Shown here in pieces: positions 8,345-17,777 of a DNA stretch of 64,000 nt. The stretch comes from Cellulomonas sp. JH27-2 (GTDB lineage: Bacteria; Actinomycetota; Actinomycetes; Actinomycetales; Cellulomonadaceae). Made by a program: the position numbers and the translations under genes. The notes beneath the pieces were generated by a model. That model saw only the letters and a program-made list of their open reading frames with translations, was not told where the DNA came from and ran no database searches. Each line of letters opens with the position of its first letter. The stretch's first letter is position 1. The DNA is taken from positions 282,812 to 346,811 of the forward strand of contig NZ_JACYFR010000005.1 of NCBI RefSeq assembly GCF_014837175.1. The letters are read 5' to 3'.

Positions 8345-8377
8345 GTGGGGATCGACGAGGGGCAGAGGCGTGGCTGA
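8345..8377 (+). CDS. Possible 10-residue leader peptide overlapping next start
   Basis: A GTG placed exactly 6 nt after a TATCCT box opens a frame of 10 codons (MGIDEGQRRG) that ends in TGA at 8375-8377. Its end overlaps the GTG start of the next gene by 8 nt, the geometry of translational coupling. The equally simple reading is a normal 25-nt leader holding the ribosome site GAGGGGCAGAGG. Length is too short for any homology argument. Confidence 0.3.
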   Translation: MGIDEGQRRG

Positions 8378-11300
8378 CGTCAAGAGGATCCTCAGGCGAG
8401 GGGTCGAGATGCCCGGCCGCGTCGTGCTGGGCATGCTGCCGGCGTCCACGGCACGTCGGGTCCGCAGGCTCGTCAGCCCTGACGCCCGTGCCCTGCTGCG
8501 CTACGACCTGGCTGGGGCAGACCTGGACGTCAGCGGGCGCTACGCGGCGCGGGACTGGCGCGTGCAACAGCTCGAGGTGTGGGCTCGTCGGGCCGGTCGA
8601 GGGTTCGAGCTCCCCAACGAGGCCGAGGGCGAGGCCTTCGCCTTCCGCGTCTCGCTCGACCAGGTGCGGGCCGAGGGCGCGCTCAGCGAGGACGAGGTCG
8701 ATCTGACGCTCCTGCTCACGAGCGACGACGGTGTCCGGCGGCGGGTCGCACTGGGCCCGTTCGACCGCGTCGAGCGGCCGCAGCGTCGGCTCGAGACGGT
8801 CGTCGACGGGACGACGGCCGTGGTGCAGAGCTCCCGGACCGGGGCCCTGTCCATCGGGTTAGGGGACGCCCCGGAAGCGTCGCCCGCATTGCTCACGCAC
8901 CGGCTCGCGCACGGCGACGAGAAGATCGCCGTCGATCTCGAGCTGTCGACCCGCAATGTCGTCGTCGCGGCGGCGCAGCTCGTCGCGACGGGCCGTCAGT
9001 CGGGTGTGCGGCTCACGGCCCCTCTGACCGTCACAGCTGATCCCGAGGCGAGCACGCAGGGGAACGGTGGCCTGGTGCACCGCGTGACGGGGCACGTCTC
9101 GGCCCTCGAGCTCGCCGCGCTGCTCCCGGCGACGGAGGAGACGGTCGACCTCCACGTCGTCACGAACCCGGGTGAGCCGGGCGAGCGCTGGGTGCGCGTC
9201 CGGGTCCCGAACGGCCACCGAGGCCGGCGGATGCGCTCGGTCAGCGCCGACGAGGGTGCGCAGACCACGCTGTTCGTCCCGTATTCGACCTTCCGCGCGC
9301 ACAACGTCTCCTACCGCGTCGAGCGGTACCGGACCGAGGACTACCGATACATGTGCCGGCTGGCGCGGTTCGGGTGGGCCTTCACCCTCACCCGCCCGTT
9401 CACGCGGATCTGGCTGATCGGTGAGGTCCCGTACAAGGCGCAGGACAACGGGTTCCAGCTGTTCCGGCACCTGCGCACGACGAGCCCCGGTCGACGTGCC
9501 TACTACGTCATCGACGCGGCGTCGCCCGACCGGGCGAAGCTCGAGCCGTACGGCAACGTCGTGACCGTGAGGAGCCGGGAGCACATCCGGTACACGATGG
9601 CGGCCTCGCGCCTGGTCGGCTCGCACCACGCGGAGTACCTGCTCGCGTCGCGGGACCACCGCGTCGCCCGCTGGGCGCGCGGCGTGCGCGTCTTCCTGCA
9701 GCACGGGCCCACCGCCAACAAGAACGTCACGCTCAACTACGGGCGCCAGGGCACGGCCGAGCGGCCGACCGAGCGGTGGATCGCGACCTCGGAGCTCGAG
9801 AAGCGGATCGTGGTCGAGGACTACGGCTACCGGCCGCACCAGGTGAGCGTGGCCGGGTTCGCGCGGTTCGACGCGCTGTTCACGGACGACGTGGAGCACG
9901 AGCGCACGGTCCTCGTCATGCCCACGTGGCGCGACTCGCTCATGCTGGAGGAGACGTTCCTGGCCAGCGACTACTACGCGAACTGGCACGGCTTCCTGCA
10001 CGATCCCGGACTGCACGACGCGCTCGCGGCGGCAGACCTGGAGGTCAAGCTCCTGCTGCACCCCAACATGCGCAAGTACGCGGACCACTTCGAGTCGGAC
10101 CGCGTCCACGTGATCCGCCAGGACGACGTGGACGTGCAGCGGATGCTGAAGGCGTGCGCGGTGCTCATCACGGACTTCTCGAGCGTGTGCTGGGACTTCA
10201 GCTACCTGCACAAGCCGGTGCTGTTCTTCCAGTTCGACCGTTCGATGCTGGTCAAGGCGCGCGCGCCGCACATCGACTTCGACACGATGCTGCCCGGCCC
10301 GGTGTCCACGACGCCGGCGACGCTGCTGGCCGACCTGCGCACGGTCATCGACGACGACCTGCGCATGAAGCCCGAGCACCAGGAGAACGCCGACGCGTTC
10401 ATCGCGCACCGCGACCAGCACAACTGCGAGCGCATCGAGCACGTCGTCGCGCACGCTTGGAACACCAAGGTCGCGTTCGAGCGCGTGCGCAACGCGGAGA
10501 ACGTCCAGCTCGTGTGGCGCTGGTTCCGCAAGAAGCCGATGTACTTCCGGGCCGTGCGGGCGCTGGGCTGGGTGGGCCGCCGACTGCCGCGCACCGACGT
10601 CGTGCTGTTCGAGTGCGACCGTGGTGCGCACTACGGCGACGCGCCGCGCTACCTCTACGAGCGCCTGGCGGCGCGCGAGCACGGCCTGCAGCTGGTGTGG
10701 GCGGACAACACGACGACGCGTCTGACGGACCCCCGCGCGCGCAAGATCCGCCGGCACAGCCCCACCTACTGGTGGGTGGCCTCCCGGGCGCGGTACTGGG
10801 TCAACAACCAGAACTTCCCGGCGCCCATGCGCAAGTCGCCGCGCACGCAGTTCCTCATGACGTGGCACGGCACGCCGCTCAAGCGCATGCAGCACGACGT
10901 GGAGCAGATGGTCGGTCGCGAAGGTGACTACCACAAGCGTGCGGCCAGGTTGACGAGCTACTGGACGGTGCTGCTCTCGGCGAGCGCGTACGCGACGAAG
11001 GCGTTCCGCAGCGCTTTCCAGTTCACCGGGAACGTGCTCGAGGTCGGCTACCCGCGCAACGACGTCTTCTCCTGGCCCGGTGCCGACGAGCGCGCCGCCC
11101 GCGTGCGGGGGCGCCTGGGTCTGGCCGACGACCCACGCAAGGTCATCCTGTACGCGCCCACGTTCCGCGACGACGAGCGCCAGGGCGTGCACTGGAAGCA
11201 GCGCCTCGAGATCGACATCGCGGGCCTCGAGGAGCGGCTGTCCGACCGGTACGTGCTCGTCGTGCGCTTCCACCAGCTGGTCCGCGACGCGCTGCCGGAG

Positions 11301-11723
11301 CGGTTCCGGGACAGCCCCTTCGTCGTGGACGCGTCGAGCTACCCGGACGTCCAGGAGCTCATGCTCGCCAGCGACGTCCTGGTCACCGACTACTCGTCGC
11401 TGTTCTTCGACTTCGCGGCCCTGGACCGACCCATGGTGTTCTTCGCCTACGACCTGCCCAAGTACCGCGACGAGCTGCGTGGCTTCTACCTGGACTACGA
11501 CTCGCAGGTCCCGGGGCCGATCGCGCAGACGAACGCCGAGCTCATCGACACGCTCGACGGGCTGGACGGCATCTGGCCGGCCTACGGGCAGCGTCTGCTC
11601 GACTTCCGGCGCACGTACGGTCCGCTCGACGACGGGGGAGCGAGCGACCGGGTCCTGGACGCGTTCTTCGGCGACGTGATCGGCTCGCAGCGCGACGACC
11701 TGAGCGTGCCGAAGCAGGGCTGA
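8370..11723 (+). CDS. Double-domain CDP-glycerol glycerophosphotransferase (TagF-type polymerase)
   Basis: Peripheral membrane enzyme of 1,117 residues likely polymerising glycerol- or ribitol-phosphate onto a lipid-linked primer. A beta-rich N-terminal region (about 1-290) precedes two Glyphos_transf domains. The first has FLQHGPTANKN (about 441), VMPTWRDS (516) and LITDFSSVCWDF (599). The second has TWHGTPLKRM (about 830), LYAPTFRDD (925) and LVTDYSSLFFDF (1004). The HG, PTWR and D-SS motifs are the conserved family sites. The GTG at 8370 follows a GAGGGGCAGAGG ribosome site. Two fused domains suggest either a bifunctional primase/polymerase or synthesis of an alternating chain; the sequence does not decide. 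Confidence 0.86.
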   Translation: MADVKRILRRGVEMPGRVVLGMLPASTARRVRRLVSPDARALLRYDLAGADLDVSGRYAARDWRVQQLEVWARRAGRGFELPNEAEGEAFAFRVSLDQVRAEGALSEDEVDLTLLLTSDDGVRRRVALGPFDRVERPQRRLETVVDGTTAVVQSSRTGALSIGLGDAPEASPALLTHRLAHGDEKIAVDLELSTRNVVVAAAQLVATGRQSGVRLTAPLTVTADPEASTQGNGGLVHRVTGHVSALELAALLPATEETVDLHVVTNPGEPGERWVRVRVPNGHRGRRMRSVSADEGAQTTLFVPYSTFRAHNVSYRVERYRTEDYRYMCRLARFGWAFTLTRPFTRIWLIGEVPYKAQDNGFQLFRHLRTTSPGRRAYYVIDAASPDRAKLEPYGNVVTVRSREHIRYTMAASRLVGSHHAEYLLASRDHRVARWARGVRVFLQHGPTANKNVTLNYGRQGTAERPTERWIATSELEKRIVVEDYGYRPHQVSVAGFARFDALFTDDVEHERTVLVMPTWRDSLMLEETFLASDYYANWHGFLHDPGLHDALAAADLEVKLLLHPNMRKYADHFESDRVHVIRQDDVDVQRMLKACAVLITDFSSVCWDFSYLHKPVLFFQFDRSMLVKARAPHIDFDTMLPGPVSTTPATLLADLRTVIDDDLRMKPEHQENADAFIAHRDQHNCERIEHVVAHAWNTKVAFERVRNAENVQLVWRWFRKKPMYFRAVRALGWVGRRLPRTDVVLFECDRGAHYGDAPRYLYERLAAREHGLQLVWADNTTTRLTDPRARKIRRHSPTYWWVASRARYWVNNQNFPAPMRKSPRTQFLMTWHGTPLKRMQHDVEQMVGREGDYHKRAARLTSYWTVLLSASAYATKAFRSAFQFTGNVLEVGYPRNDVFSWPGADERAARVRGRLGLADDPRKVILYAPTFRDDERQGVHWKQRLEIDIAGLEERLSDRYVLVVRFHQLVRDALPERFRDSPFVVDASSYPDVQELMLASDVLVTDYSSLFFDFAALDRPMVFFAYDLPKYRDELRGFYLDYDSQVPGPIAQTNAELIDTLDGLDGIWPAYGQRLLDFRRTYGPLDDGGASDRVLDAFFGDVIGSQRDDLSVPKQG

Positions 11724-11765
11724 TCGTCCGCTCCGATTGCGCGACCGGCGTTCGCTTGGCACCGT

Positions 11766-12959
11766 GTGCCGATGGACGAGCGACGACGACGTTCCCGACG
11801 CGTGGTGGCCGTGCTGGTCGCGGCACTGGTGACGACCGGTCTGGGCGTCGGCCCGGCGCACGCCGCGACGCGCGCGAGCACGACGACGCTGACGCTGAGC
11901 CAGACCCACATCCGGTACGGCGAGATGGTGTGGCTGACCGGCAAGGTGACGTCGGGCGGTTCGGCGAGCAAGGCCCGCAAGGTCGTGGTCGAGCGTCGGC
12001 TCGGGTCGGGGTCGTGGGCCAAGGTTGCGACGACGACCACGTCGAGCAAGGGCACCTTCACGGTCCGGCAGCGCCCGACGAAGGAGTACACCTACCGTGC
12101 GCGGGCGCTCGCCACCGCCACCCGAGCGGGGGACTCGAGCCCGGCCCGGCGCGTCGACCTCACCGTGGGCGCGCGGACGCTCGCGGCCCGAGCGAAGGCC
12201 CTCGGCTCGCACGCCGGCAAGGCCACGTCCTCGGCGGTCAAGGCCAAGGTGTCCGGCACGAAGGCCGTGACCTACCGCAGCCACTCCCACGGGCTGCTGG
12301 TGCAGGTGACCAGGACCAGCGGGACGGTACGCACGTGGTTCGTCTACGGCGACATCCTGACGGCGTACCGCAAGCAGGGCGGTCCGAAGGGTGCGCTCGG
12401 CGTGCCGCTGGCCGACCCCAAGTGCGGGCTCATCGAGAGCGGCTGCGTGCAGCGTTTCCAGCACGGGGCGATCTACGACAACAAGAACACGACGAAGGCG
12501 TCCGTCGCGCTCGGGTCCGGACGGATGATGGAGGTCATCGCCGCGGAGAAGTCGCAGGTCGGGTACAAGCAGAAGACGTACAACCACTCGAAGTACAACG
12601 TATGGGCGGGCCGCGTCGGCGCGTGGTGCTCGGTGTTCCAGTCGTGGGCCGCGACCGCGTCGGGCAACCGGGCGGCGATCCCGCAGCACGCGTCCTGGGC
12701 CGCGTTCCTCAAGGACGTCCGCGCCCACGAGAAGCTCGGCAGGACGCCGAAGGTCGGCTCGCTCGTGTTCTTCGACACCATCTCCGACGGGAAGACGGCC
12801 GCCACGCACGTGGGGATGGTCGTCACGGTCAAGAAGTCCACCATCGTGACGATCGAGGCCAACACCAGCACCCCGGGCTCGCACGGCAACGGCCGGGGCG
12901 TCTACCAGAAGGAGCGGCCGCGATCATGGGCACTGTTCTACGCGTACCCGTCGTACTGA
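11766..12959 (+). CDS. Secreted LGFP-repeat/CHAP-type peptidoglycan amidase
   Basis: Exported 397-residue protein. A signal peptide (residues about 12-35, ending AHAAT) precedes one beta repeat with SGSWAKVATTTTSSKGTF (about 75), then an LGFP-like repeat (GALGVPLADP ... RFQHGAIY, about 218-247) and a C-terminal CHAP-like cysteine peptidase domain. The catalytic cysteine is Cys288 in GAWCSVFQSW; the histidine is in TAATHVGMVV. CHAP domains cut peptidoglycan amide bonds, and LGFP repeats are found in envelope proteins of actinobacteria. The start may be this GTG or the ATG at 11,772. It is the first of a tandem pair with the next gene. Confidence 0.78.
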   Translation: MPMDERRRRSRRVVAVLVAALVTTGLGVGPAHAATRASTTTLTLSQTHIRYGEMVWLTGKVTSGGSASKARKVVVERRLGSGSWAKVATTTTSSKGTFTVRQRPTKEYTYRARALATATRAGDSSPARRVDLTVGARTLAARAKALGSHAGKATSSAVKAKVSGTKAVTYRSHSHGLLVQVTRTSGTVRTWFVYGDILTAYRKQGGPKGALGVPLADPKCGLIESGCVQRFQHGAIYDNKNTTKASVALGSGRMMEVIAAEKSQVGYKQKTYNHSKYNVWAGRVGAWCSVFQSWAATASGNRAAIPQHASWAAFLKDVRAHEKLGRTPKVGSLVFFDTISDGKTAATHVGMVVTVKKSTIVTIEANTSTPGSHGNGRGVYQKERPRSWALFYAYPSY

Positions 12960-14170
12960 GGCGACCGCTGTCGGGCGGTGCAGCGCTCGTCGCGCTCGCG
13001 ATGCTCGCCGTCCTGCTCGCACCCGCGGCCCAGGCGGCGACCGTGAAGGTCACCTTCAAGCCCAGCGCCACGTCGTTCCGGTGGTCGGAGTCGCTCTGGT
13101 TCACCGGGTCGGTCAAGAAGGGCACGAAGGCCGGCAAGGCCATGAAGGTCGAGCTTCGGCGGCAGCCGTCCGGCTCGAGCACGTGGAGCACGGTCGCCCG
13201 CGCGACGACGACGTCGTCCGGCGGCTACAGCATCCCGTACACGCCGTCCGCGCACACGGCCAAGTACCTCGTCCGCGTCGTGGCGACCTCGTCGACGGCG
13301 GTGAAGCGCAGCACGGTCGTGACCGTGAAGTACACCGTGGGCGACCGCACCCTCGAGGCGCGCGCGAAGCAGCTCGGCTCGCGCCTCGGAACCGCCCAGG
13401 CGAAGACCGTCCGTCTCAGCGCGACGGCCCGCAAGGCGGTGGGGGACACGTCGGTGACGTCGGTGCGCTACCGCAACTACACCAAGGGGATGCTCGTCGA
13501 GGTGGTGCGCGGCGGGAAGATGCGTACCTGGTTCGTGCCGGCCAAGATCCGGGACCGGCTGGTGTCCACGGGCGGCGTGCGCAAGACGTTCGGCGTCCCG
13601 CGCAAGGACGCCGTCTGCACGCTCATCGACTCGGGGTGCACGCAGCAGTTCAGCAAGGTCGCGGCCTACCAGAGCTCGGCGTCGAAGCTCGCGCGATACC
13701 AGGCGGGCACCACACGCCGCGCCCAGTACCTCGCGGTCGCGCGCTCGCAGGTCGGGTACGCGGAGCCGTCGTGGCGGCACTCGAAGTACAACACCTGGGT
13801 GGGGGCGCACAACGCCTGGTGCGGCGTCTTCCAGTCCTGGGTGGCCGCCGCGTCGGGGAACCCGGACCTGGTACCGAAGCGGACGACGTTCGCCGGGCTC
13901 GTCAGCTCCGTCAAGAAGGAGCTGGTGACGTACAAGCCGTCGTCGAAGACGCACAGACCCCGCGCGGGGACGCTGGCCTTCTTCGCGTTCAAGACGGCGC
14001 ACCCGAACACGGCCAGCCACGTGGGCGTGGTGCTTTCCGTGAGCGGCGGCAAGGTGCGCGCCATCGAGGGGAACTCGTCGAAGGGCTCGGTCTTCACCGA
14101 CGACCGGGGCGTGTACATCCACACCCGCAGCGTGTCGTCGGTGCTGTTCTACGCGGAGCCGGACTGGTGA
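12926..14170 (+). CDS. Secreted CHAP-type amidase, paralogue of preceding gene
   Basis: Exported 414-residue protein with the same plan as its neighbour: signal peptide ending AQAAT (about residue 37), one beta repeat (SSTWSTVARATTTSSGGY), a weakened LGFP-like segment (KTFGVPRKDA), and a CHAP-like domain with GAWCGVFQSW and TASHVGVVL. The ATG at 12,926 has AGGAG about 10 nt upstream and lies 34 nt inside the previous gene's 3' end, so the two are probably co-transcribed and coupled. The LGFP repeat has lost the usual FxxGAIY ending, hinting at diverged ligand binding. Confidence 0.78.
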   Translation: MGTVLRVPVVLRRPLSGGAALVALAMLAVLLAPAAQAATVKVTFKPSATSFRWSESLWFTGSVKKGTKAGKAMKVELRRQPSGSSTWSTVARATTTSSGGYSIPYTPSAHTAKYLVRVVATSSTAVKRSTVVTVKYTVGDRTLEARAKQLGSRLGTAQAKTVRLSATARKAVGDTSVTSVRYRNYTKGMLVEVVRGGKMRTWFVPAKIRDRLVSTGGVRKTFGVPRKDAVCTLIDSGCTQQFSKVAAYQSSASKLARYQAGTTRRAQYLAVARSQVGYAEPSWRHSKYNTWVGAHNAWCGVFQSWVAAASGNPDLVPKRTTFAGLVSSVKKELVTYKPSSKTHRPRAGTLAFFAFKTAHPNTASHVGVVLSVSGGKVRAIEGNSSKGSVFTDDRGVYIHTRSVSSVLFYAEPDW

Positions 14171-14195
14171 GCGCCGGCGGGCTCGGCGTCGCCAC

Positions 14196-14201
14196 TACGC
14201 T
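14196..14201 (+). promoter_or_regulatory. -10 box for 409-residue polyol-phosphate transferase
   Basis: TACGCT, with the predicted transcript start near 14,208 and a leader of about 27 nt that holds the GAGGAG ribosome site. Confidence 0.4.
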
Positions 14202-14234
14202 GGGTCGACCGCCCCGACCCTGAGGAGTCCTGCT

Positions 14235-15464
14235 GTGCCCGTAGCCGGTGAGGTCCGTGCGATCGCACGTCGCGGACGCGCGTACGCCCGACGACGCCGG
14301 GACGCCCGGGCCGTCGCCCGCCTGCTGCCCGGTCGTGTGCCGGTGCCGCCCGGCACGGTCGAGGTGGTCGTCTACTTCCCGGACACGGCCGTCAACCTCT
14401 ACCAGGTGCGGCAGTGGTACGAGCCGCTGCGCCTCCTGGCGGCCCACCACGCGGTGGTCGTCGTGTCGCGCGAGCCCGACGCCACTCGGATCCTGCTGGC
14501 CGAGTGCCCCGTGCCCGTGGTACCGATGCGCAACATCGCCGAGCTCGAGCAGTGGTTGGCCACGCAGAAGGTCACGCTGATGCTCTACGTGAACCAGAAC
14601 GCCAACAACTTCTCCGCGATGCGGTTCGCCGAGCCCGCGCACGTCTTCGTCTCGCACGGCGAGTCCGACAAGGCCTACATGGTGTCCAACCAGCTCAAGG
14701 CATACGACGCGGTCATGGTGGCCGGTCAGGCCGCGGTCGACCGGATCGCCGCGAACATCGTCGGCCTACCGCCCGAGCGCCTCGTCAGGATCGGACGTCC
14801 GCAGGTGGACGTCGAGTACGACGGCCCGGACCTGCCGGACGACGGCCGGACGGTCGTGCTCTACGCCCCCACCTGGGAGGGCGACCGGCCGAGCATGAGC
14901 TACTCGTCGGTCGCGTCGCACGGGCCTGCGATGGTCGCCGCGCTGCTCGCCGACCCACGGTTCCGCGTCGTCTACCGACCGCACCCCCGGACGGGCGTGC
15001 AGTCGGAGGAGATCCGGGGGGCGCACGCGGACGTGGCGCGACTGATCGAGCGCGCGAACTCCGCCGACCCCTCCGCGATGCACCTCGTCGACACGAAGAC
15101 CGCCTTCGGCTGGCACCTGCGGGCCGCAGACGTCTGCATCACCGACATCTCCGCGGTCGCCTACGACTGGTTGGCCACAGGGCGGGCGCTTCTCGTGACC
15201 CGGCCCGCCTCGTCGGACGCCGTCCTGGAGAGCTCGCCGCTCGTGGACGCCCTCGCGCTGGTCGACGTGGGCGACGCACGCGCCATCGTCGACCTCGTCG
15301 TCGCTGCCCTCGTCGACGGGGGCGCCACCCTCCAGGAGGTGGCCGAGCGATACTTCGGCGACACCAGTGCCGGCGCGTCGATGACACGCTTCCTGACGGC
15401 CGCCGACGACCTCGTCCTCGCGCGAGCTGGTGTGCTCGAGGGACGGTCACGCACCCAACACTAG
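14235..15464 (+). CDS. CDP-glycerol glycerophosphotransferase family protein (short form, copy 1)
   Basis: Cytoplasmic-face enzyme of 409 residues in the TagB/TagF superfamily, likely transferring a polyol-phosphate unit to a lipid-linked acceptor. Visible motifs: VSHGESDK (His about 141), VAGQAAVDR, VLYAPTWEGD (about 209), YRPHPRTG (about 247) and TDISAVAYDWLATG (about 303). These histidine, RPHP and D-S sites match the known catalytic and nucleotide-binding residues of TagF. GTG start with GAGGAG upstream. It belongs to a local subfamily with the copies at 18,474, 32,295 and the C-terminal part of 33,598-35,358. Donor (CDP-glycerol, CDP-ribitol or other) unknown. Confidence 0.83.
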   Translation: MPVAGEVRAIARRGRAYARRRRDARAVARLLPGRVPVPPGTVEVVVYFPDTAVNLYQVRQWYEPLRLLAAHHAVVVVSREPDATRILLAECPVPVVPMRNIAELEQWLATQKVTLMLYVNQNANNFSAMRFAEPAHVFVSHGESDKAYMVSNQLKAYDAVMVAGQAAVDRIAANIVGLPPERLVRIGRPQVDVEYDGPDLPDDGRTVVLYAPTWEGDRPSMSYSSVASHGPAMVAALLADPRFRVVYRPHPRTGVQSEEIRGAHADVARLIERANSADPSAMHLVDTKTAFGWHLRAADVCITDISAVAYDWLATGRALLVTRPASSDAVLESSPLVDALALVDVGDARAIVDLVVAALVDGGATLQEVAERYFGDTSAGASMTRFLTAADDLVLARAGVLEGRSRTQH

Positions 15465-15467
15465 GAT
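15462..15467 (+). promoter_or_regulatory. -10 box overlapping preceding stop codon
   Basis: TAGGAT whose first three bases are the stop codon of the preceding gene. It could drive the second OafA-like gene with a leader of about 75 nt. Confidence 0.35.
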
Positions 15468-15548
15468 CGACGCAACGCCGGGCCTGGCTTGACGGCACAG
15501 GACGGAGTCCGGCGATTCGACGAGCCCGACGATCGGATTCATGCGCGC

Positions 15549-17669
15549 ATGGTCTCCCCGACGCCCACCGCTGCTCTCGAGGCGCTGGCGCCCGAGCGCA
15601 CGCGCACGGCGGTCCGGCCCGAGATCCAGGCGCTGCGCGCGATCGCCGTGATGCTCGTCGTGCTCTACCACCTGTGGCCCGAGCGGCTCACGGGAGGGTA
15701 CGTCGGCGTCGACGCCTTCTTCGTCATCTCCGGCTTCCTCATCACGGGTCACCTGCTGCGCGAGGCCGAGCGGCAGGGGCGAGTCTCGCTCGCGCAGTTC
15801 TGGGCTCGACGAGCCCGCCGGCTGCTGCCCGCGTCGCTGCTGGTCCTGCTCGTCACCGCGGTGGCGACGTTCGCCTGGGTGCCCAGCGGGCTCTGGAAGG
15901 ACTACCTGCGGCAGGTGGGCGCCGCCGGTTTCTACGTCCTGAACTGGGTCCTGGCGCACGACGCGGTCGACTATCTGGCCGCGGACGCCGCGCCGTCGCC
16001 CGTCCAGCACTACTGGTCGCTGTCCGTCGAGGAGCAGTTCTACCTGGTCTGGCCGCTCCTGGTGGTCTTGGCGCTGTGGGTCGCTGCGCGGATGCGCGGG
16101 CAGGTGCTCCGCTCGGTCGGCGTCGTGCTCGGGGCCGCGAGCATCGCCAGCTTCGTCTGGTCGCTGCACCTCACCGTGTCGGACGCGCCCCAGGCCTACT
16201 TCGTGACGACGACCCGTGCGTGGCAGTTCGGTGCCGGCGGACTGCTGGCGATCGCGATGGTCGCCTACGAGCGGCGCGCCGCTCGACTCGTCGCAGCGCG
16301 CGCCGTGCTGTCCTGGGCAGGGCTCGCCGTCCTGGCCTGGACCGGGTACGCATTCACGTCGGCGACACCGTTCCCGGGCACGGCTGCGGTCGTCCCGGTG
16401 CTCGGTACCGCCGCAGTGATCGCGGCAGGTGCGCCGGAGGCTGCGTGGGCGCCGACCCGCCTGATGGCGTGGCGGCCGGTCCAGACGCTGGGGGACATCT
16501 CCTACTCGACGTACCTGTGGCACTGGCCTCCTGTCGTCATCCTGCCGTTCGCCCTGGGCCGTTCGCTGCACGCCGTCGACAAGGTGGTGCTCCTCGTCGT
16601 CGTCCTGGCTCTCGGGTGGGCGACGAAGCGCTGGGTCGAGGATCCCGTCCGCTCGGCTCGCCGTCTCGGCCTGCGGAGGCCGACGGTGACCTTCGCACTG
16701 ACCGCGGCGGGCATGGGCGTCGTCGCGGCCGTCTGCGAGCTTGGTAGCGGTGCGGCGTCGGTCGCGAGGGAGCGAGCCGAAGAGCGCGCCGAGACCGTCG
16801 TCGCCAGCAGGCCGCTGTGCTTCGGGGCCGCCAGCCTGGTGAACGACGGCAAGGGGTGCCCCGACCCCCGCCTCGAGAACGTGGTGGTGCCCGGGCCGGC
16901 CGAGGTCAAGAACGACGACGCCGGGCTGCAGAGCTGCTGGAGCGACAACAGCGAGCCGGACATGGAGCCGTGCACGTTCGGGAAACCCCGCCGCGGCGTG
17001 CCGCACGTCGCGGTCGTCGGCGACTCGCACGCCCGCGCCTGGTTGCCCGCGTGGCAGGTCCTCGTCGACCGAGGCCACGCCGTCGTCACGCTCTATGCCA
17101 AGGCGTCGTGCGTGTGGAGCGCCGTCCAGCCCGAGCGCTCCAAGCCATCACTCGTCGAGGGCTGCCGGACGTGGCAGCGCCAGGTCGGTGCCCACCTCCT
17201 GGCGAAGGGGAACACGTACGACGCGATCGTCGTGACGGGGTATGCGCGCCAGAAGATGCAGGTCCCGACCGGTGAGAATCGGCGGGACGTGGTGGCGCAG
17301 GGTCTTCTCGATGCCTGGGATCCCGTGCTGGACGCCGGCACGCCGATCATCGCGATCCTCGACAACCCGTCATCCGACGTCGATCCGAACGACTGCCTCC
17401 TCAAGGAAGGGCGCGGCGACCCGAGCCGGTGCGACCGACTGCGCAGCGACGTCCTGGTCGAGCACGATCCGCTGCGGGATGCGACCGATCGCAGCGACGG
17501 CCGGGTGCCGCTCGTCGAGATGACCGATCACTACTGCCGGGGGGATTCTTGCCCGGCGGTGATCGGCGGCGCGAACGTGCACCGGGACAACGACCACATC
17601 TCGTCGACCTACGTGCGCAGCATGGCGCCTTACCTGTGGGAGCGGATCGAGCCACTCGTCGCGCCGTGA
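15549..17669 (+). CDS. OafA/YrhL-type O-acyltransferase with SGNH domain (second copy)
   Basis: Paralogue of the 2,189-4,252 gene, 706 residues. The acyltransferase-3 domain opens with RPEIQALRAIAVMLVVLYHLWP and GYVGVDAFFVISGFLITGHLL and spans about 10 helices. The C-terminal SGNH-like domain has VVGDSHARAWLPAW near residue 489 and a late NDHISSTY histidine. Likely acetylates a wall or capsular polymer on the outer face. The start is uncertain: ATG 15,549 gives a typical short basic N-terminus, but no ribosome site is seen, and a TTG lies in frame at 15,489. Two such genes in one locus suggest two acetylation sites or acceptors. Confidence 0.82.
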   Translation: MVSPTPTAALEALAPERTRTAVRPEIQALRAIAVMLVVLYHLWPERLTGGYVGVDAFFVISGFLITGHLLREAERQGRVSLAQFWARRARRLLPASLLVLLVTAVATFAWVPSGLWKDYLRQVGAAGFYVLNWVLAHDAVDYLAADAAPSPVQHYWSLSVEEQFYLVWPLLVVLALWVAARMRGQVLRSVGVVLGAASIASFVWSLHLTVSDAPQAYFVTTTRAWQFGAGGLLAIAMVAYERRAARLVAARAVLSWAGLAVLAWTGYAFTSATPFPGTAAVVPVLGTAAVIAAGAPEAAWAPTRLMAWRPVQTLGDISYSTYLWHWPPVVILPFALGRSLHAVDKVVLLVVVLALGWATKRWVEDPVRSARRLGLRRPTVTFALTAAGMGVVAAVCELGSGAASVARERAEERAETVVASRPLCFGAASLVNDGKGCPDPRLENVVVPGPAEVKNDDAGLQSCWSDNSEPDMEPCTFGKPRRGVPHVAVVGDSHARAWLPAWQVLVDRGHAVVTLYAKASCVWSAVQPERSKPSLVEGCRTWQRQVGAHLLAKGNTYDAIVVTGYARQKMQVPTGENRRDVVAQGLLDAWDPVLDAGTPIIAILDNPSSDVDPNDCLLKEGRGDPSRCDRLRSDVLVEHDPLRDATDRSDGRVPLVEMTDHYCRGDSCPAVIGGANVHRDNDHISSTYVRSMAPYLWERIEPLVAP

Positions 17670-17699
17670 CTGCGGGAGCGGGACGAACCGCCGCACGAC

Positions 17700-17705
17700 T
17701 AGCAT
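17700..17705 (+). promoter_or_regulatory. -10 box for cytidylyltransferase operon
   Basis: TAGCAT, about 72 nt before the ATG at 17,778. It would begin an operon of four genes ending at 21,393. Confidence 0.4.
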
Positions 17706-17777
17706 GCTCTGGGGTGCCGCGGGCAGCGGGCGCCCCTGGAACCGACGACCACCTGACGAACAAGGAGTGACTTCTCG

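Noticed and set aside
8859..12884. A minus-strand open frame of about 1,340 codons opposite the double TagF-type gene and first CHAP gene
   Set aside because: Low-complexity Arg/Val/Asp composition typical of antisense frames in high-GC DNA.
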